From: Paenibacillus sp. Soil522
GTDB lineage: Bacteria > Bacillota > Bacilli > Paenibacillales > Paenibacillaceae
Direction: 5' to 3'
Length of the DNA stretch: 64,000 bases
Assembly: GCF_001428245.1 (NCBI RefSeq)
Contig: NZ_LMRV01000044.1
Location: 161,536-225,535 of the forward strand
The notes beneath the pieces are model-generated. The model did no database searches and was not told where the DNA came from. It saw nothing but the letters and a program-made list of their open reading frames with translations. The position numbers and the translations under genes were made by a program. Below, in pieces: positions 34,946-43,486 of the stretch (its first letter is position 1; the number at the start of each line of letters is the position of its first letter).

Positions 34946-34998
34946 GAAAATCGGCTCTTGATCGCATCCATTGCGAAAGAGCCGATTTTCATTCTTCT
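34946..34998. terminator. Bidirectional terminator between A3 and the minus-strand glycanase
   Basis: Perfect 14-base stem GAAAATCGGCTCTT / AAGAGCCGATTTTC, T-rich on the plus side and usable in both directions. Confidence 0.8.
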
Positions 34999-35032
34999 CT
35001 GGATTGCTTGAAACAGCTAATTGGATGCGCTT

Positions 35033-37384
35033 TCAGTTCGACGATACAAGGATGTTATCGAAAACAGTCGTCTGATCGTACGTCCGCAAACCGATGTACC
35101 CGCTTGTCAAGCTGGAGTCGCTAACGCTGATTTTTTTCACGCCGTTCACGTAACCTTTGAGTGAGCTTCCGTTCATCTCAAGCTTAAGCAAATACCAAGT
35201 GCCTGGAGCGGCTGTCATATCCGCTTCCCCGAGTTTGGTCCAATTACTGCTTATTTTTTTGTAGAGTTGGACTTTATTCAGATTAAAATTGATGCGCAGG
35301 GTGTACATGTTTGAGAAATCGGAATTTGCCCGGGCAACTAAGCCGGCAGAAGCGTTAACCATTTTATTGTCATACGCTTTAACGGCTATGGTTATGGTGG
35401 CGTTGGAGTAGGTCGATCCGGTAACCGTTTCGGCAATGCCCGTGCCCGATTGTTTCAACACTTTACTGGAGACGTCAATGGTGTCGCCACTCACGTCGCT
35501 CGTTAAGGACCAGCTGCCGCTCAAAGAGGTCCAGTTGCTTGAACTGTTATTTTGAAAGCCGTCACCAAAATATTGCGGTTCGAGCATGACCGCATCGGCT
35601 CTGTAGTTGAAACCGCTTCCGACGGCCAACTTCACATATTCTTCCGGTCCACCGGTGAAAAACACCGTATCAATCAAACGCCACCGGCCATCCGCAATGG
35701 TCGTCTGGTCGATGGATACAGTGTTCGTCACCCCATTGTGATAGATTGTATATTGGGCATTCACCGCCGAACCACGATGGTACGGATATCGGACATACAC
35801 ATTGTAGTATCCCGGCGTCGAAATGTTCGGCTTCCACGTTGCCGTACTTCCGAAGGTACTGCTGTAACGGGAGCTGCCGCCATAACTGCCGCTCAGCGTA
35901 CTAGTCCCCCACGTACCCGTTTCGGCATAGCCGCTGCTTTCATTATCAACGATGGTCCCGCTTTTCGCCTTAATTGGGCCGATTATGTTGGAATACGGGG
36001 AATACAAACCGTCTACATTTTTTGCTTTCACCCTGTAGTAATAGCTTGTTCCGTCATTAACAGACGCATCGTTGAAAATCGGTACGGTAAACGAATGATG
36101 GCGTGGTGTAGTAATATCGTCCGTTACGTCACTGCCGACTGTTGTCCATGGACCGGAAGAACTGGTCGAACGTTCGACATCATAAGTGCTCGCTCCCGAG
36201 ACACCCATCCAGGAGAGGGTATGCACGGAATCGACAGGGAACATAACAGGCGCATCCGGTATCGGCCAAGGTGGAACGGTTGAACCTTTTATTGAGTACG
36301 CATAGTTACGCAGTAAAGTGATGATGGTCGATTCATTCGCCCAATCGCCGGTTGGGAGACCGGGATAGCGCAAATAGGACCAATCATTTGTATTTTTTTG
36401 GGGAAGAGGCCAATGCCATCCGCCCATCTTATGATGGTACATGCTGCCCCAGTAAAATACGCCCGTCGTTCCATTGTTCTGAACGATGTCGAGCAGTTGT
36501 TCGGTTTTCGTGGGGGTGTAGTCACCGAATTCACCAATAATCAATGCTTTTTTTCCTTTGGTTTGATTTCTCCACTCATTGAGCTTTGTAACCATATCGA
36601 CATTGTGGTATTCGTAAATGTGCGGATCAATGATATCGATATGGTTGTCATTCAGCGCATTGGTCTTTATTCCCTGTGCCCGAACATATCCTCCATCGGT
36701 TAAAAGGTGGTTGGAATCAATGCTCTTTACGTAAGCAGCCATCTCGCTTACCCAGCTATCTGTGGAGTAAAGTTCATTTCCCAACTGCCATGCGAGAATG
36801 GCTTTATCGTTTTTGTACTGTACACCCGTATACGTATTGGTCCGATGGGTCACATAATGAATGAAATTTTTGAAGTCCTGCTTCACGGTCGGATCACTCC
36901 AAAACTCACTCGCCGCTTTCCCTCGGAAAGCCGCCCAATCGGCAACCCCTCCGATATAGTTGTGAGTGTCCACGAAGGGCACAATAAGCCGAACGTTGTA
37001 CTGGTTTGCCAATTGAAGAATCTTGTCCATTATCTTAAATGAGCTTTCATTATAATTGTCGGGCCCCATCACATGCCGGAAAGTTTCTACGGGATCGCTG
37101 TTCATTTTCACCTCAAACGGATACAAGCGGAGTACGTTAATCCCTGAGTTGCCGGCCGCGCGAATCGCATCCTCGATCTCAGTCGGATCAGTCCATGCTC
37201 TATTCAATAAAGGTGCGTTGGCTCCGATAAAACGAAACGTGGACGTTCCCTCCATCAATGTATCTCCGCTGCGCGTGATAAAGTCTGTGAATCCCGCTTG
37301 AGCCCGAACCGGCCACAAGTTAAAGAAGCAATTGAACGTAAGCAGCATAACGGTCAAGGTGACGTATTTCAGCCATTTGTTCAT
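35033..37384 (-). CDS. Secreted GH5-type endo-glycanase (mannanase-like) with accessory domains
   Basis: A 783-residue exported enzyme with AAGGAGG 9 bases before its ATG. The signal peptide ends near VRAQA. The TIM barrel (about 32-365) has AILAWQLGNEL (acid/base Glu) and KALIIGEFGDY (nucleophile Glu), as in GH5_7 mannanases. It is followed by a fibronectin type III domain (about 380-470), a golvesin/xanthan-lyase-like CBM (about 480-615; SRYSSTFGSTATWKPN, YRADAVML) and a C-terminal LamG-like jelly roll (about 625-783). It should cut plant beta-mannan or a related glycan outside the cell. The gene is alone, behind a tandemly repeated upstream region with cre-like sites. Confidence 0.8.
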   Translation of the reverse strand: MNKWLKYVTLTVMLLTFNCFFNLWPVRAQAGFTDFITRSGDTLMEGTSTFRFIGANAPLLNRAWTDPTEIEDAIRAAGNSGINVLRLYPFEVKMNSDPVETFRHVMGPDNYNESSFKIMDKILQLANQYNVRLIVPFVDTHNYIGGVADWAAFRGKAASEFWSDPTVKQDFKNFIHYVTHRTNTYTGVQYKNDKAILAWQLGNELYSTDSWVSEMAAYVKSIDSNHLLTDGGYVRAQGIKTNALNDNHIDIIDPHIYEYHNVDMVTKLNEWRNQTKGKKALIIGEFGDYTPTKTEQLLDIVQNNGTTGVFYWGSMYHHKMGGWHWPLPQKNTNDWSYLRYPGLPTGDWANESTIITLLRNYAYSIKGSTVPPWPIPDAPVMFPVDSVHTLSWMGVSGASTYDVERSTSSSGPWTTVGSDVTDDITTPRHHSFTVPIFNDASVNDGTSYYYRVKAKNVDGLYSPYSNIIGPIKAKSGTIVDNESSGYAETGTWGTSTLSGSYGGSSRYSSTFGSTATWKPNISTPGYYNVYVRYPYHRGSAVNAQYTIYHNGVTNTVSIDQTTIADGRWRLIDTVFFTGGPEEYVKLAVGSGFNYRADAVMLEPQYFGDGFQNNSSSNWTSLSGSWSLTSDVSGDTIDVSSKVLKQSGTGIAETVTGSTYSNATITIAVKAYDNKMVNASAGLVARANSDFSNMYTLRINFNLNKVQLYKKISSNWTKLGEADMTAAPGTWYLLKLEMNGSSLKGYVNGVKKISVSDSSLTSGYIGLRTYDQTTVFDNILVSSN

Positions 37385-37482
37385 GCCATTTTTCCTCCTT
37401 ATTATTTGTAGATGTCAATCAATATGAACGCATCTCCAGAACTGGCTATAATAAAGGGTGCATCCCCCCTTAGTTGATTTTA

Positions 37483-37496
37483 TGAAAGCGGATACA
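37483..37496 (-). promoter_or_regulatory. cre (CcpA operator) upstream of the glycanase gene
   Basis: TGAAAGCGGATACA fits the CcpA cre pattern TGNAANCGNNNNCA. It lies 99 bases upstream of the glycanase start, so glucose repression is likely. Confidence 0.6.
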
Positions 37497-37541
37497 AAAC
37501 CAGACCTATTTAGTAATATAGAAACATCCTGCTGACTCATG

Positions 37542-37800
37542 TATTCACATAGCGGGCTGTCGGATGTTCTAATCCAAATAGCAAGCGTTTTCAAAACTTG
37601 ATAGCGAATCAGGAATAGGTACTTTTGCGGATAATGGAGGAGAGAGGCTGCTGAATCGCAATCTTGGGATATTCACATAGCGGGCTTGGCCGAGATGTTC
37701 TAATCCGATTGGCAAGCGCTTTCAAAACTTGACTGCGAATCAGGAATGGATGCTGTTTCGGATAATGGAGGAGAGAGTCTGCTGAATCGCAATCTTGGGG
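37542..37800. repeat. Two tandem copies of a roughly 128-base unit upstream of the glycanase
   Basis: Unit 1 (37542-37669) and unit 2 (37670-37800) both run from TATTCACATAGCGGG to CGCAATCTTGGG. They share GATGTTCTAATCC, the cre-like block, GCGAATCAGGAAT and GATAATGGAGGAGAGAG, with scattered changes. Each has a cre-like site: AGCAAGCGTTTTCAA at 37580-37594 and GGCAAGCGCTTTCAA at 37711-37725. The block lies 160-415 bases upstream of the glycanase start and contains no plausible gene. Confidence 0.85.
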
Positions 37801-37857
37801 TACAGCGGTGGGTACAGCCGACATAGCCGCACCCACGGCGAAAAGGTTCAGAGTGGT

Positions 37858-38214
37858 TTATTCTTCTTTGGGTAAAGTTCGGTCGCGGAGTACGCGTTCG
37901 AGCAAGTTGCGTATCAGATTCAGATCGTCCCTTTCCAAAGGAACCCCGTCCCAATGAAGTTGCTCGTAATTCAAATATTCTTTCGCATTATGGTTTAGTT
38001 CTGTTGGCGGATCCGAATACTCGGTGAGCCCTAGAAGATAATCGGCGGATGTGCGCAGCTTGCGTGAGATCGTCTGAATGGATTCGATCGTCGGCTGCCG
38101 GTAGCCGGATTCATAGCCCGCATATGTGCTTTTTGCAACTCCTAAGTAATCGGCCACTTCCTGCATGGTCAATTTCCTCGTTTTACGCAGCTGCTTCAGG
38201 CGCTTCGCGAACAT
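37858..38214 (-). CDS. XRE-family helix-turn-helix regulator
   Basis: 118 residues from ATG 38214, which has GGGGAGG 6 bases upstream; the frame extends 20 codons further without a site. The N-terminal Cro/C1 domain (LKQLRKTRKLTMQEVADYLG, then KSTYAGYESGYRQPTIES) covers about residues 5-62. The remaining 55 acidic residues (YLLGLTEYSDPP onward) are typical of SinR/ImmR-like regulators of Bacillales. Target genes are unknown; it may repress itself through the inverted sites at 38253-38313. It lies upstream of the glycanase gene in the same direction. Confidence 0.85.
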   Translation of the reverse strand: MFAKRLKQLRKTRKLTMQEVADYLGVAKSTYAGYESGYRQPTIESIQTISRKLRTSADYLLGLTEYSDPPTELNHNAKEYLNYEQLHWDGVPLERDDLNLIRNLLERVLRDRTLPKEE

Positions 38215-38252
38215 GATTATCCTCCCCTCTCCGATAGCTTCATATACCATTC

Positions 38253-38313
38253 TACTTGTTAGGCAAATGCCCACATCATTATAGCATGTTTACCAATTGT
38301 ATGTACAAGTAGA
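38253..38313 (-). promoter_or_regulatory. Promoter and candidate operator pair of the XRE gene
   Basis: Inverted sites CTACTTGT 38253-38260 and ACAAGTAG 38306-38313 bracket a minus-strand TATAAT with a TGTACA box 18 bases before it. This arrangement suggests self-repression. The remaining intergenic DNA to 38580 shows nothing recognisable. Confidence 0.45.
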
Positions 38314-38583
38314 TTGTTAGCCCGTTTCGATAGGTTCTGTACCACTGCCGTTATGGAGCGGTATCTAACAAAACCGGGAAAACCTCTTGCGTGACCTCAT
38401 GAACAAGCCTGGGCGCATGGTAACGGCTTGTAAGATGCCCGCTAATGCTTGCCCTCTGTTTAAGGCCCTAGTCATTTACTGTTACTTGAAAGAGTTCTCC
38501 CATCTTTTACATTATACTCCAATAGCAGTGAAAGGGATAGAATGGGGAATAATTAATGTCATGTAAAACAACAAAAAAATCGC

Positions 38584-38612
38584 TTGACGAGCCTAATGTA
38601 AGCGTTTATAAT
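38584..38612 (+). promoter_or_regulatory. Sigma-A promoter of the LacI regulator gene, with overlapping cre
   Basis: TTGACG and TATAAT with 17-base spacing, a near-consensus promoter. The spacer contains TGTAAGCGTTTATA (38597-38610), a cre match except for one base, so CcpA could block it directly. Confidence 0.75.
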
Positions 38613-38618
38613 TCAAAG

Positions 38619-38640
38619 TAATCGATTACGTAAACGATTA
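38619..38640 (+). promoter_or_regulatory. LacI-type operator, site 1
   Basis: Near-perfect palindrome TAATCGATTACGTAAACGAT centred on ACGT, placed just after the -10 box of the regulator gene. It shares its core with site 2, so the regulator should repress itself here. Confidence 0.7.
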
Positions 38641-38663
38641 CATGCAGAAGGGAGCTTGAGCCA

Positions 38664-39668
38664 ATGAGCATCAAGGAAGTGGCCAAAAGAGCTAACGTAT
38701 CGACCGCCACCGTATCCCATGTGATCAACGGAACCCGATACGTATCCAATGAGACCAAGACGAGAGTGCTTGAGGTTATGAAAGAGCTGAAGTATCATCC
38801 GAACAGCGTCGCAAGAAGTTTGCGCAGCAAGCAATCTAAGATTATCGGCCTTATGGTGCCGATTCTGCCGAATGATACGTCGAGCTTTTTCTTTATGTCA
38901 GTTGCCCAAGGGATTGAGAGCGTTCTTATGGAGAAAGGATACAGCTTGTTTCTCAGCAACTCCAAGGATGATATTATAACCGAGCAGGAGCAGGTTAAAG
39001 TATTCAATTCTCAATTGATCGACGGTTTGATCATGGCGCCTACCTACGAGGATCATACTTATCTCGATTCACTTATGACGGATGCTTATCCGGTTGTCTT
39101 TATTGACAGGAAACCAAAGGATGCACAAGGTGACTGTGTGCTGACGGAAGGAGCTGACGGCGCTTATGAAGCGGTCGCTCATTTGATCAGCAGAGGGCAT
39201 ACCCGAATCGGATTCGTTACGGGCTCGCTGGGATTAACGACAAGCGACGAACGTTTGGCCGGTTACAAAAAAGCGCTTATGCATAACGGTATACCGGTGG
39301 ACGAGCAGCTGATTCAAGTCGCAGACAGCAGTTATTCCAGCTTTGACAGCGGATACCGGTTAACGGAGACTTTAATCTCCAAACACCGGATTTCCGCGCT
39401 ATTCGTAGCAAACAATGTCATGACGATGGGCTCGCTTCATTATTTGCAAGAAAATGATATTCAGGTGCCAAACGATATTGCCATCATTGGATTTGATGAT
39501 TACGAATGGGCCAAAATAACAAAGCCTGCGCTGTCAATGGTGAAGCAGCCGTCATTTGAACTAGGTGAGACAGCCGCCAGAATTTTGCTTGAGCGCATTG
39601 AGCAGCCTGATGACGAATACAAGGAAGTACGGCTGCCAACGGAATTGATCATAAGAGGTTCTTCTTGA
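38664..39668 (+). CDS. LacI-family repressor of the fructan/sucrose operon
   Basis: A 334-residue LacI/GalR regulator. The DNA-binding headpiece SIKEVAKRANVSTATVSHVI and the hinge SVARSLRSKQSK precede a periplasmic-binding-like sensor domain (GLMVPILPNDTSSFFF to the end) with IAIIGFDDYEWAKITKPALS. GGGAGC lies before ATG 38664. It probably senses a fructose-containing sugar or its phosphate, since GH32 enzymes and a fructokinase follow. Matching palindromes lie before its own gene and before the transporter operon. Confidence 0.92.
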   Translation: MSIKEVAKRANVSTATVSHVINGTRYVSNETKTRVLEVMKELKYHPNSVARSLRSKQSKIIGLMVPILPNDTSSFFFMSVAQGIESVLMEKGYSLFLSNSKDDIITEQEQVKVFNSQLIDGLIMAPTYEDHTYLDSLMTDAYPVVFIDRKPKDAQGDCVLTEGADGAYEAVAHLISRGHTRIGFVTGSLGLTTSDERLAGYKKALMHNGIPVDEQLIQVADSSYSSFDSGYRLTETLISKHRISALFVANNVMTMGSLHYLQENDIQVPNDIAIIGFDDYEWAKITKPALSMVKQPSFELGETAARILLERIEQPDDEYKEVRLPTELIIRGSS

Positions 39669-39709
39669 GAATAGACCTCCTTTTAAGAAAAATGAACGAC
39701 ATTTAAGCT

Positions 39710-39727
39710 ATCGTTTACGTAAACGAT
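39710..39727 (+). promoter_or_regulatory. LacI-type operator, site 2
   Basis: Perfect 18-base palindrome ATCGTTTACGTAAACGAT, 30 bases before the permease start and 42 after the repressor stop. Its half-site equals that of site 1. It should control the transporter and hydrolase genes downstream. Confidence 0.8.
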
Positions 39728-39756
39728 TACGTGAACGTATGAAAGGTGGAAACAAG

Positions 39757-40722
39757 ATGAAAACGGCAAGCCCGGATGTTGTGCGTCCGATGAAGGGAAG
39801 AGCGGCGGAAAGGTCGGCAAATCATACTTGGGTGAAGATCAAGCAAAATTACGAGCTGTATCTGTTCATTCTGCCGGTCGTGCTCGTGTATGCCATTTTC
39901 AAATATTACCCGATGTATGGCGTCCAGATCGCGTTTAAAAACTTTAGAGCGAGCAAAGGGATTTGGGGGAGCGAGTGGGTCGGCTTTGAACATTTCATGC
40001 GATTTTTCGATGCATACAATTTTTGGCCGATTATGGAAAATACGATTTTGCTCAGCGTGTATTCGTTGATCTTCGGTTTTCCGATTCCGATTCTGGTCGC
40101 TCTGATGCTTAATCAGATGCTCGCTAAACGGTATAAGAATTTTGTTCAAACGGTCATTTACGCTCCGCATTTTATTTCTACAGTCGTGCTGGTTGGGATG
40201 CTGAATGTATTTCTGTCTCCGAACAGCGGGATCGTCAACCATATGATTTCGTTTTTCGGTGGGGATCCGGTTTTGTTCATGGCGGATGAGGGCTGGTTCC
40301 GACCGTTGTATGTCTTATCGGGCATTTGGCAGGAAACGGGCTTTGCGACCATTATTTACTTGGCTGCTTTGGCCGGCGTCAATCCTGAGCTCCATGAGGC
40401 AGCCGTTATGGACGGCGCAAGCAAATGGAAGCGGGTTAAGCATGTAGATATTCCGAGCATTATGCCGACGATCATCATCCTGATGGTGCTTGCGGTAGGC
40501 AATATTATGAGCGTGGGCTTCGAGAAAGCGTTCCTTATGCAAAGCGATCTCAATTATGGTGCATCTAACATTATTCCAACCTATGTGTACGAGCTGGGAA
40601 TTCAGAAGGCGCAATACAGCTTATCTGCCGCAATTGGATTGTTTAATGCGATCATTAACGTGGTGCTGCTCGTAACGGTTAACCGTGTCGCGAAAAAACT
40701 GACGGAAACAAGCTTGTGGTAG
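39757..40722 (+). CDS. Sugar ABC transporter permease, LplB type
   Basis: A 321-residue inner-membrane permease with six helices (first YLFILPVVLVYAIFKYYP) and the EAA loop near residue 215, NPELHEAAVMDGASKWKRVK, which contacts the shared ATPase. ATG 39757 is chosen because AAAGGTGG lies 7 bases upstream. With the next permease and the lipoprotein it imports an oligosaccharide, probably fructan-derived given the GH32 neighbours. No ATPase gene is present; such systems commonly share MsmX-like ATPases encoded elsewhere. Confidence 0.92.
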   Translation: MKTASPDVVRPMKGRAAERSANHTWVKIKQNYELYLFILPVVLVYAIFKYYPMYGVQIAFKNFRASKGIWGSEWVGFEHFMRFFDAYNFWPIMENTILLSVYSLIFGFPIPILVALMLNQMLAKRYKNFVQTVIYAPHFISTVVLVGMLNVFLSPNSGIVNHMISFFGGDPVLFMADEGWFRPLYVLSGIWQETGFATIIYLAALAGVNPELHEAAVMDGASKWKRVKHVDIPSIMPTIIILMVLAVGNIMSVGFEKAFLMQSDLNYGASNIIPTYVYELGIQKAQYSLSAAIGLFNAIINVVLLVTVNRVAKKLTETSLW

Positions 40723-40735
40723 GGGGCGGGAAGAG

Positions 40736-41632
40736 ATGAATGCGCTGTTAAAAAGAAAAACAAAAGGCGATTTGCTGTTTGATGTCATCAATTATACGAC
40801 TCTGACGATTGGTATGGTGCTCATTTTATACCCGTTATATTTTGTCTTAATCGCATCCTTCAGTGATCCGAACCGGATTTTTTCGGGAGAGATTTGGTTA
40901 TTCCCGAAAGGACTTACTTTAGACGGCTATGAACGGATATTTAAAGATGCGATGATCTGGATTGGCTACGGCAACTCCCTTCTGTACGCGATTGCGGGAA
41001 CGGCCATCAGCGTCACGTTAACTTTGTTGGCTGCCTATCCGCTTGCGCGCAAAGATTTTGTCGGCAGAGGTTTGTTTATGTGGTTCTTCATGTTCACGAT
41101 GTTTTTCAGCGGAGGGTTAATTCCAACCTATCTGCTGATCAAAGACTTGAACATGCTTAATACGATATGGGCGCTGGTTTTGCCGGGTGCTGCGGGGGTG
41201 TTCAATATTATTATCGTCCGCACATTCTTCCAGAGCACGATTCCCGATGAAATGCGCGAGGCGGCCTTTATCGACGGCTGCAGCAACACGAGGTTCTTTG
41301 TCAGCATGGTGCTACCGCTCTCCAAGCCAATTATTGCGGTCATGGTGCTGTATCACGTAGTCGGGTTTTGGAACGGTTTTTTTGACGCCATGATTTATTT
41401 GAACGAGGAGTCGAAATTTCCGCTGCAGCTGGTGCTGCGAAACATCCTTGTCCAGAATCAGGTTAATTCCAGCATGATGATCGACGTAGAGTCCTATGCC
41501 GCAAAGCTGCGGGTAACGGAGCTGATCAAATACGGCGTCATTATTATTGCCAGCCTTCCGCTGCTCGTATTGTATCCGTTTCTGCAGCGTTACTTCGTCA
41601 AAGGGGTTATGATTGGCTCGATTAAAGGTTAA
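40736..41632 (+). CDS. Sugar ABC transporter permease, LplC/YcjP type
   Basis: A 298-residue partner permease with six helices (INYTTLTIGMVLILYPLYFV first) and EAA loop PDEMREAAFIDGCSNTRFF near 185. It ends in the family-typical FVKGVMIGSIKG. It starts 13 bases after the first permease with GGGGCGGGAAGAG upstream. It forms the transmembrane pore with the preceding protein. Confidence 0.92.
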   Translation: MNALLKRKTKGDLLFDVINYTTLTIGMVLILYPLYFVLIASFSDPNRIFSGEIWLFPKGLTLDGYERIFKDAMIWIGYGNSLLYAIAGTAISVTLTLLAAYPLARKDFVGRGLFMWFFMFTMFFSGGLIPTYLLIKDLNMLNTIWALVLPGAAGVFNIIIVRTFFQSTIPDEMREAAFIDGCSNTRFFVSMVLPLSKPIIAVMVLYHVVGFWNGFFDAMIYLNEESKFPLQLVLRNILVQNQVNSSMMIDVESYAAKLRVTELIKYGVIIIASLPLLVLYPFLQRYFVKGVMIGSIKG

Positions 41633-41734
41633 TCGAGATTGTTCCTTGGTTATCGCCGGGCTCTGTAACACCGCGGATCAGACCCGGATGATGATAGATA
41701 AATAAATATATTTCATTAAGGGAGGATCTTTACA

Positions 41735-43366
41735 ATGAAAAAGGCAGGGTCTGTTACCGTAAGTCTACTACTTGCCGCAAGCTTAATGCTCTCGGCTTGC
41801 GCGAACAACAAAGTGAATCAAGAAACGAATAACAGCAAAGAAACCGGCAATAAGCCGCAGGAAGAAAGCTTTAATAAAGAAGGTCTTCCGATTGTGAAAG
41901 ACAAAATTAATCTTACGATGGTATCTCCGAAGGCCCAGTTGGCGCCCGAGTATAACGAGATGGAAATTTTCAAACGTCTGGAGACAGATACAAACGTTCA
42001 TATTGAATGGAATAATATCCCGGATACCGATTATTTGGAGAAGAAAAACTTGCTTCTGGCCAGCGGCGATCTGCCTGACGCCTTCTACAACTCGCAATTT
42101 ACCGATTATGAATTGATCACATACGGCGAGGATGGAACGATTATTCCGCTTGAGGATTTAATTGACCAATATGCGCCCAACCTGAAGAAGCTGTTAGAAG
42201 AAAGACCGGATATTAAAGCGGCCATTACCGCTCCGAACGGTCATATCTACGGTCTTCCGACTTGGGAAGAGAATGAGCTGGGCACGAATCCGTTCTTCCA
42301 CGTGATCAATAAGGGATGGCTGGATAAGCTTGGCCTCAAATTCCCGGAAACGCTTGATGAATACACGGATGCGCTGGTTGCCTTCAAGACAAAGGATCCG
42401 AACGGCAACGGCAAGGCAGATGAAATTCCGCTGAGCTTTATGCATATGCAGTGGTGCATGGATATTGCCGGCCTGTTCGGAGCATTCGGCTTGCCTGACA
42501 ACCTGGAGCACCGTATCGTAAGGGACGGCAAGGTCATTTTCACGGTTACTCAACCGGAATATAAAGAGGCATTGAAATATTTTAACGAAAAATGGTATAA
42601 GCAGGGCCTGATCGATCCGGAATCGTTCACGCAGGATGCACCGCAATATTTGGCTAAAGGCAAGACAGCCGATGAGACGCTTGGCTCTTATGTCTGGTGG
42701 GAAGTCGAAGAGGTTGTAGGAACCGATCGCGCCAAAGATTATGCCCTCGTTCCTCCGCTTACCGGCCCGACCGGGAAGAAAACGATCGGCAGAGGCAATG
42801 GCGGCGGCCCGGGAAGAAACGCTTTTGTCATTACGAGCGAAAACGAGAATCCTGAAGTGACGATGCGCTGGATCGATCAGCAGTATGAGCCTTATATGGC
42901 CGCTCAAATCCATTGGGGTCCGATCGGCGTGATCTATGAAAAGGATGCAAACGGCAAGCTTGTGAACCTGCCGCTTGCGGATGGCGTATCGATGGGCGAA
43001 TTCCGTCAGAAGGTTGCTCCAAACGCTGCCGGCGTTATTACGAAGGAGCATTTCAAAACAATCGTAGATATGGAGCCTCGCGCGCAGCAGCGTAAGAAGG
43101 ATTTGGAGAACGTTTACGATCCGTTTATGGAGAAAGAAAACTATCCGACGATCTTCTTCCTGCCGGAGGAGCTGGATACGATCAATCAGATCGAGCCGGA
43201 ATTGCTCAAATACGTGAATACGCAAAGAGCTAAATTCATCGTCGACGGCGTGAATGACGCGGATTGGAACAGCTTTGTGAAAACCGTGGAGGACATGGGG
43301 CTAAGCAAGCTGATGGCCTTGTATCAAACTGCGCTTGACCGTTATAAGGAAGCGCAAAACGGATAA
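41735..43366 (+). CDS. Extracellular oligosaccharide-binding lipoprotein (LplA-like)
   Basis: A 543-residue lipoprotein with signal sequence and lipobox LSAC (Cys near residue 22), followed by a family 1-type solute-binding fold: LTMVSPKAQLAPEYNEMEIF, the domain-crossing GLPTWEENELGTNP, and VWWEVEEVVGT. Length fits the long LplA class that partners LplB/LplC permeases. It captures sugar outside the membrane. GGGAGGATC precedes ATG 41735. A hairpin follows, which may make this protein more abundant than downstream enzymes. Confidence 0.92.
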   Translation: MKKAGSVTVSLLLAASLMLSACANNKVNQETNNSKETGNKPQEESFNKEGLPIVKDKINLTMVSPKAQLAPEYNEMEIFKRLETDTNVHIEWNNIPDTDYLEKKNLLLASGDLPDAFYNSQFTDYELITYGEDGTIIPLEDLIDQYAPNLKKLLEERPDIKAAITAPNGHIYGLPTWEENELGTNPFFHVINKGWLDKLGLKFPETLDEYTDALVAFKTKDPNGNGKADEIPLSFMHMQWCMDIAGLFGAFGLPDNLEHRIVRDGKVIFTVTQPEYKEALKYFNEKWYKQGLIDPESFTQDAPQYLAKGKTADETLGSYVWWEVEEVVGTDRAKDYALVPPLTGPTGKKTIGRGNGGGPGRNAFVITSENENPEVTMRWIDQQYEPYMAAQIHWGPIGVIYEKDANGKLVNLPLADGVSMGEFRQKVAPNAAGVITKEHFKTIVDMEPRAQQRKKDLENVYDPFMEKENYPTIFFLPEELDTINQIEPELLKYVNTQRAKFIVDGVNDADWNSFVKTVEDMGLSKLMALYQTALDRYKEAQNG

Positions 43367-43406
43367 AGGGCTGCTGCCATCCTCTCGGTGGCAATAGCCA
43401 TTCTAG

Positions 43407-43441
43407 CAACGGCATGACGGAACCTTCTGCGGAATGTTCCG
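43407..43441 (+). terminator. Hairpin between binding protein and GH32 genes
   Basis: ACGGAAC / GTTCCGT stem of seven or more pairs with a 14-base loop and no T tract, more likely an mRNA stabiliser or attenuator than a full terminator. Confidence 0.4.
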
Positions 43442-43486
43442 TCTGCTCGTATAGATAAACATGATTGATATAGAGGAGAGAGACCT

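Noticed and set aside
35552..36283. 243-codon plus-strand frame opposite the glycanase
   Set aside because: It lies wholly antisense to a gene with signal peptide and catalytic motifs, has no ribosome binding site and no protein-like pattern.
37542..37800. CRISPR-like array from repeated sequence
   Set aside because: Only two long, imperfect, directly adjacent units with no spacers and no cas genes.
42194..43225. 343-codon minus-strand frame opposite the binding lipoprotein
   Set aside because: It is a shadow of the LplA-like gene; composition is rich in Arg, Ile and Phe as expected from antisense reading.
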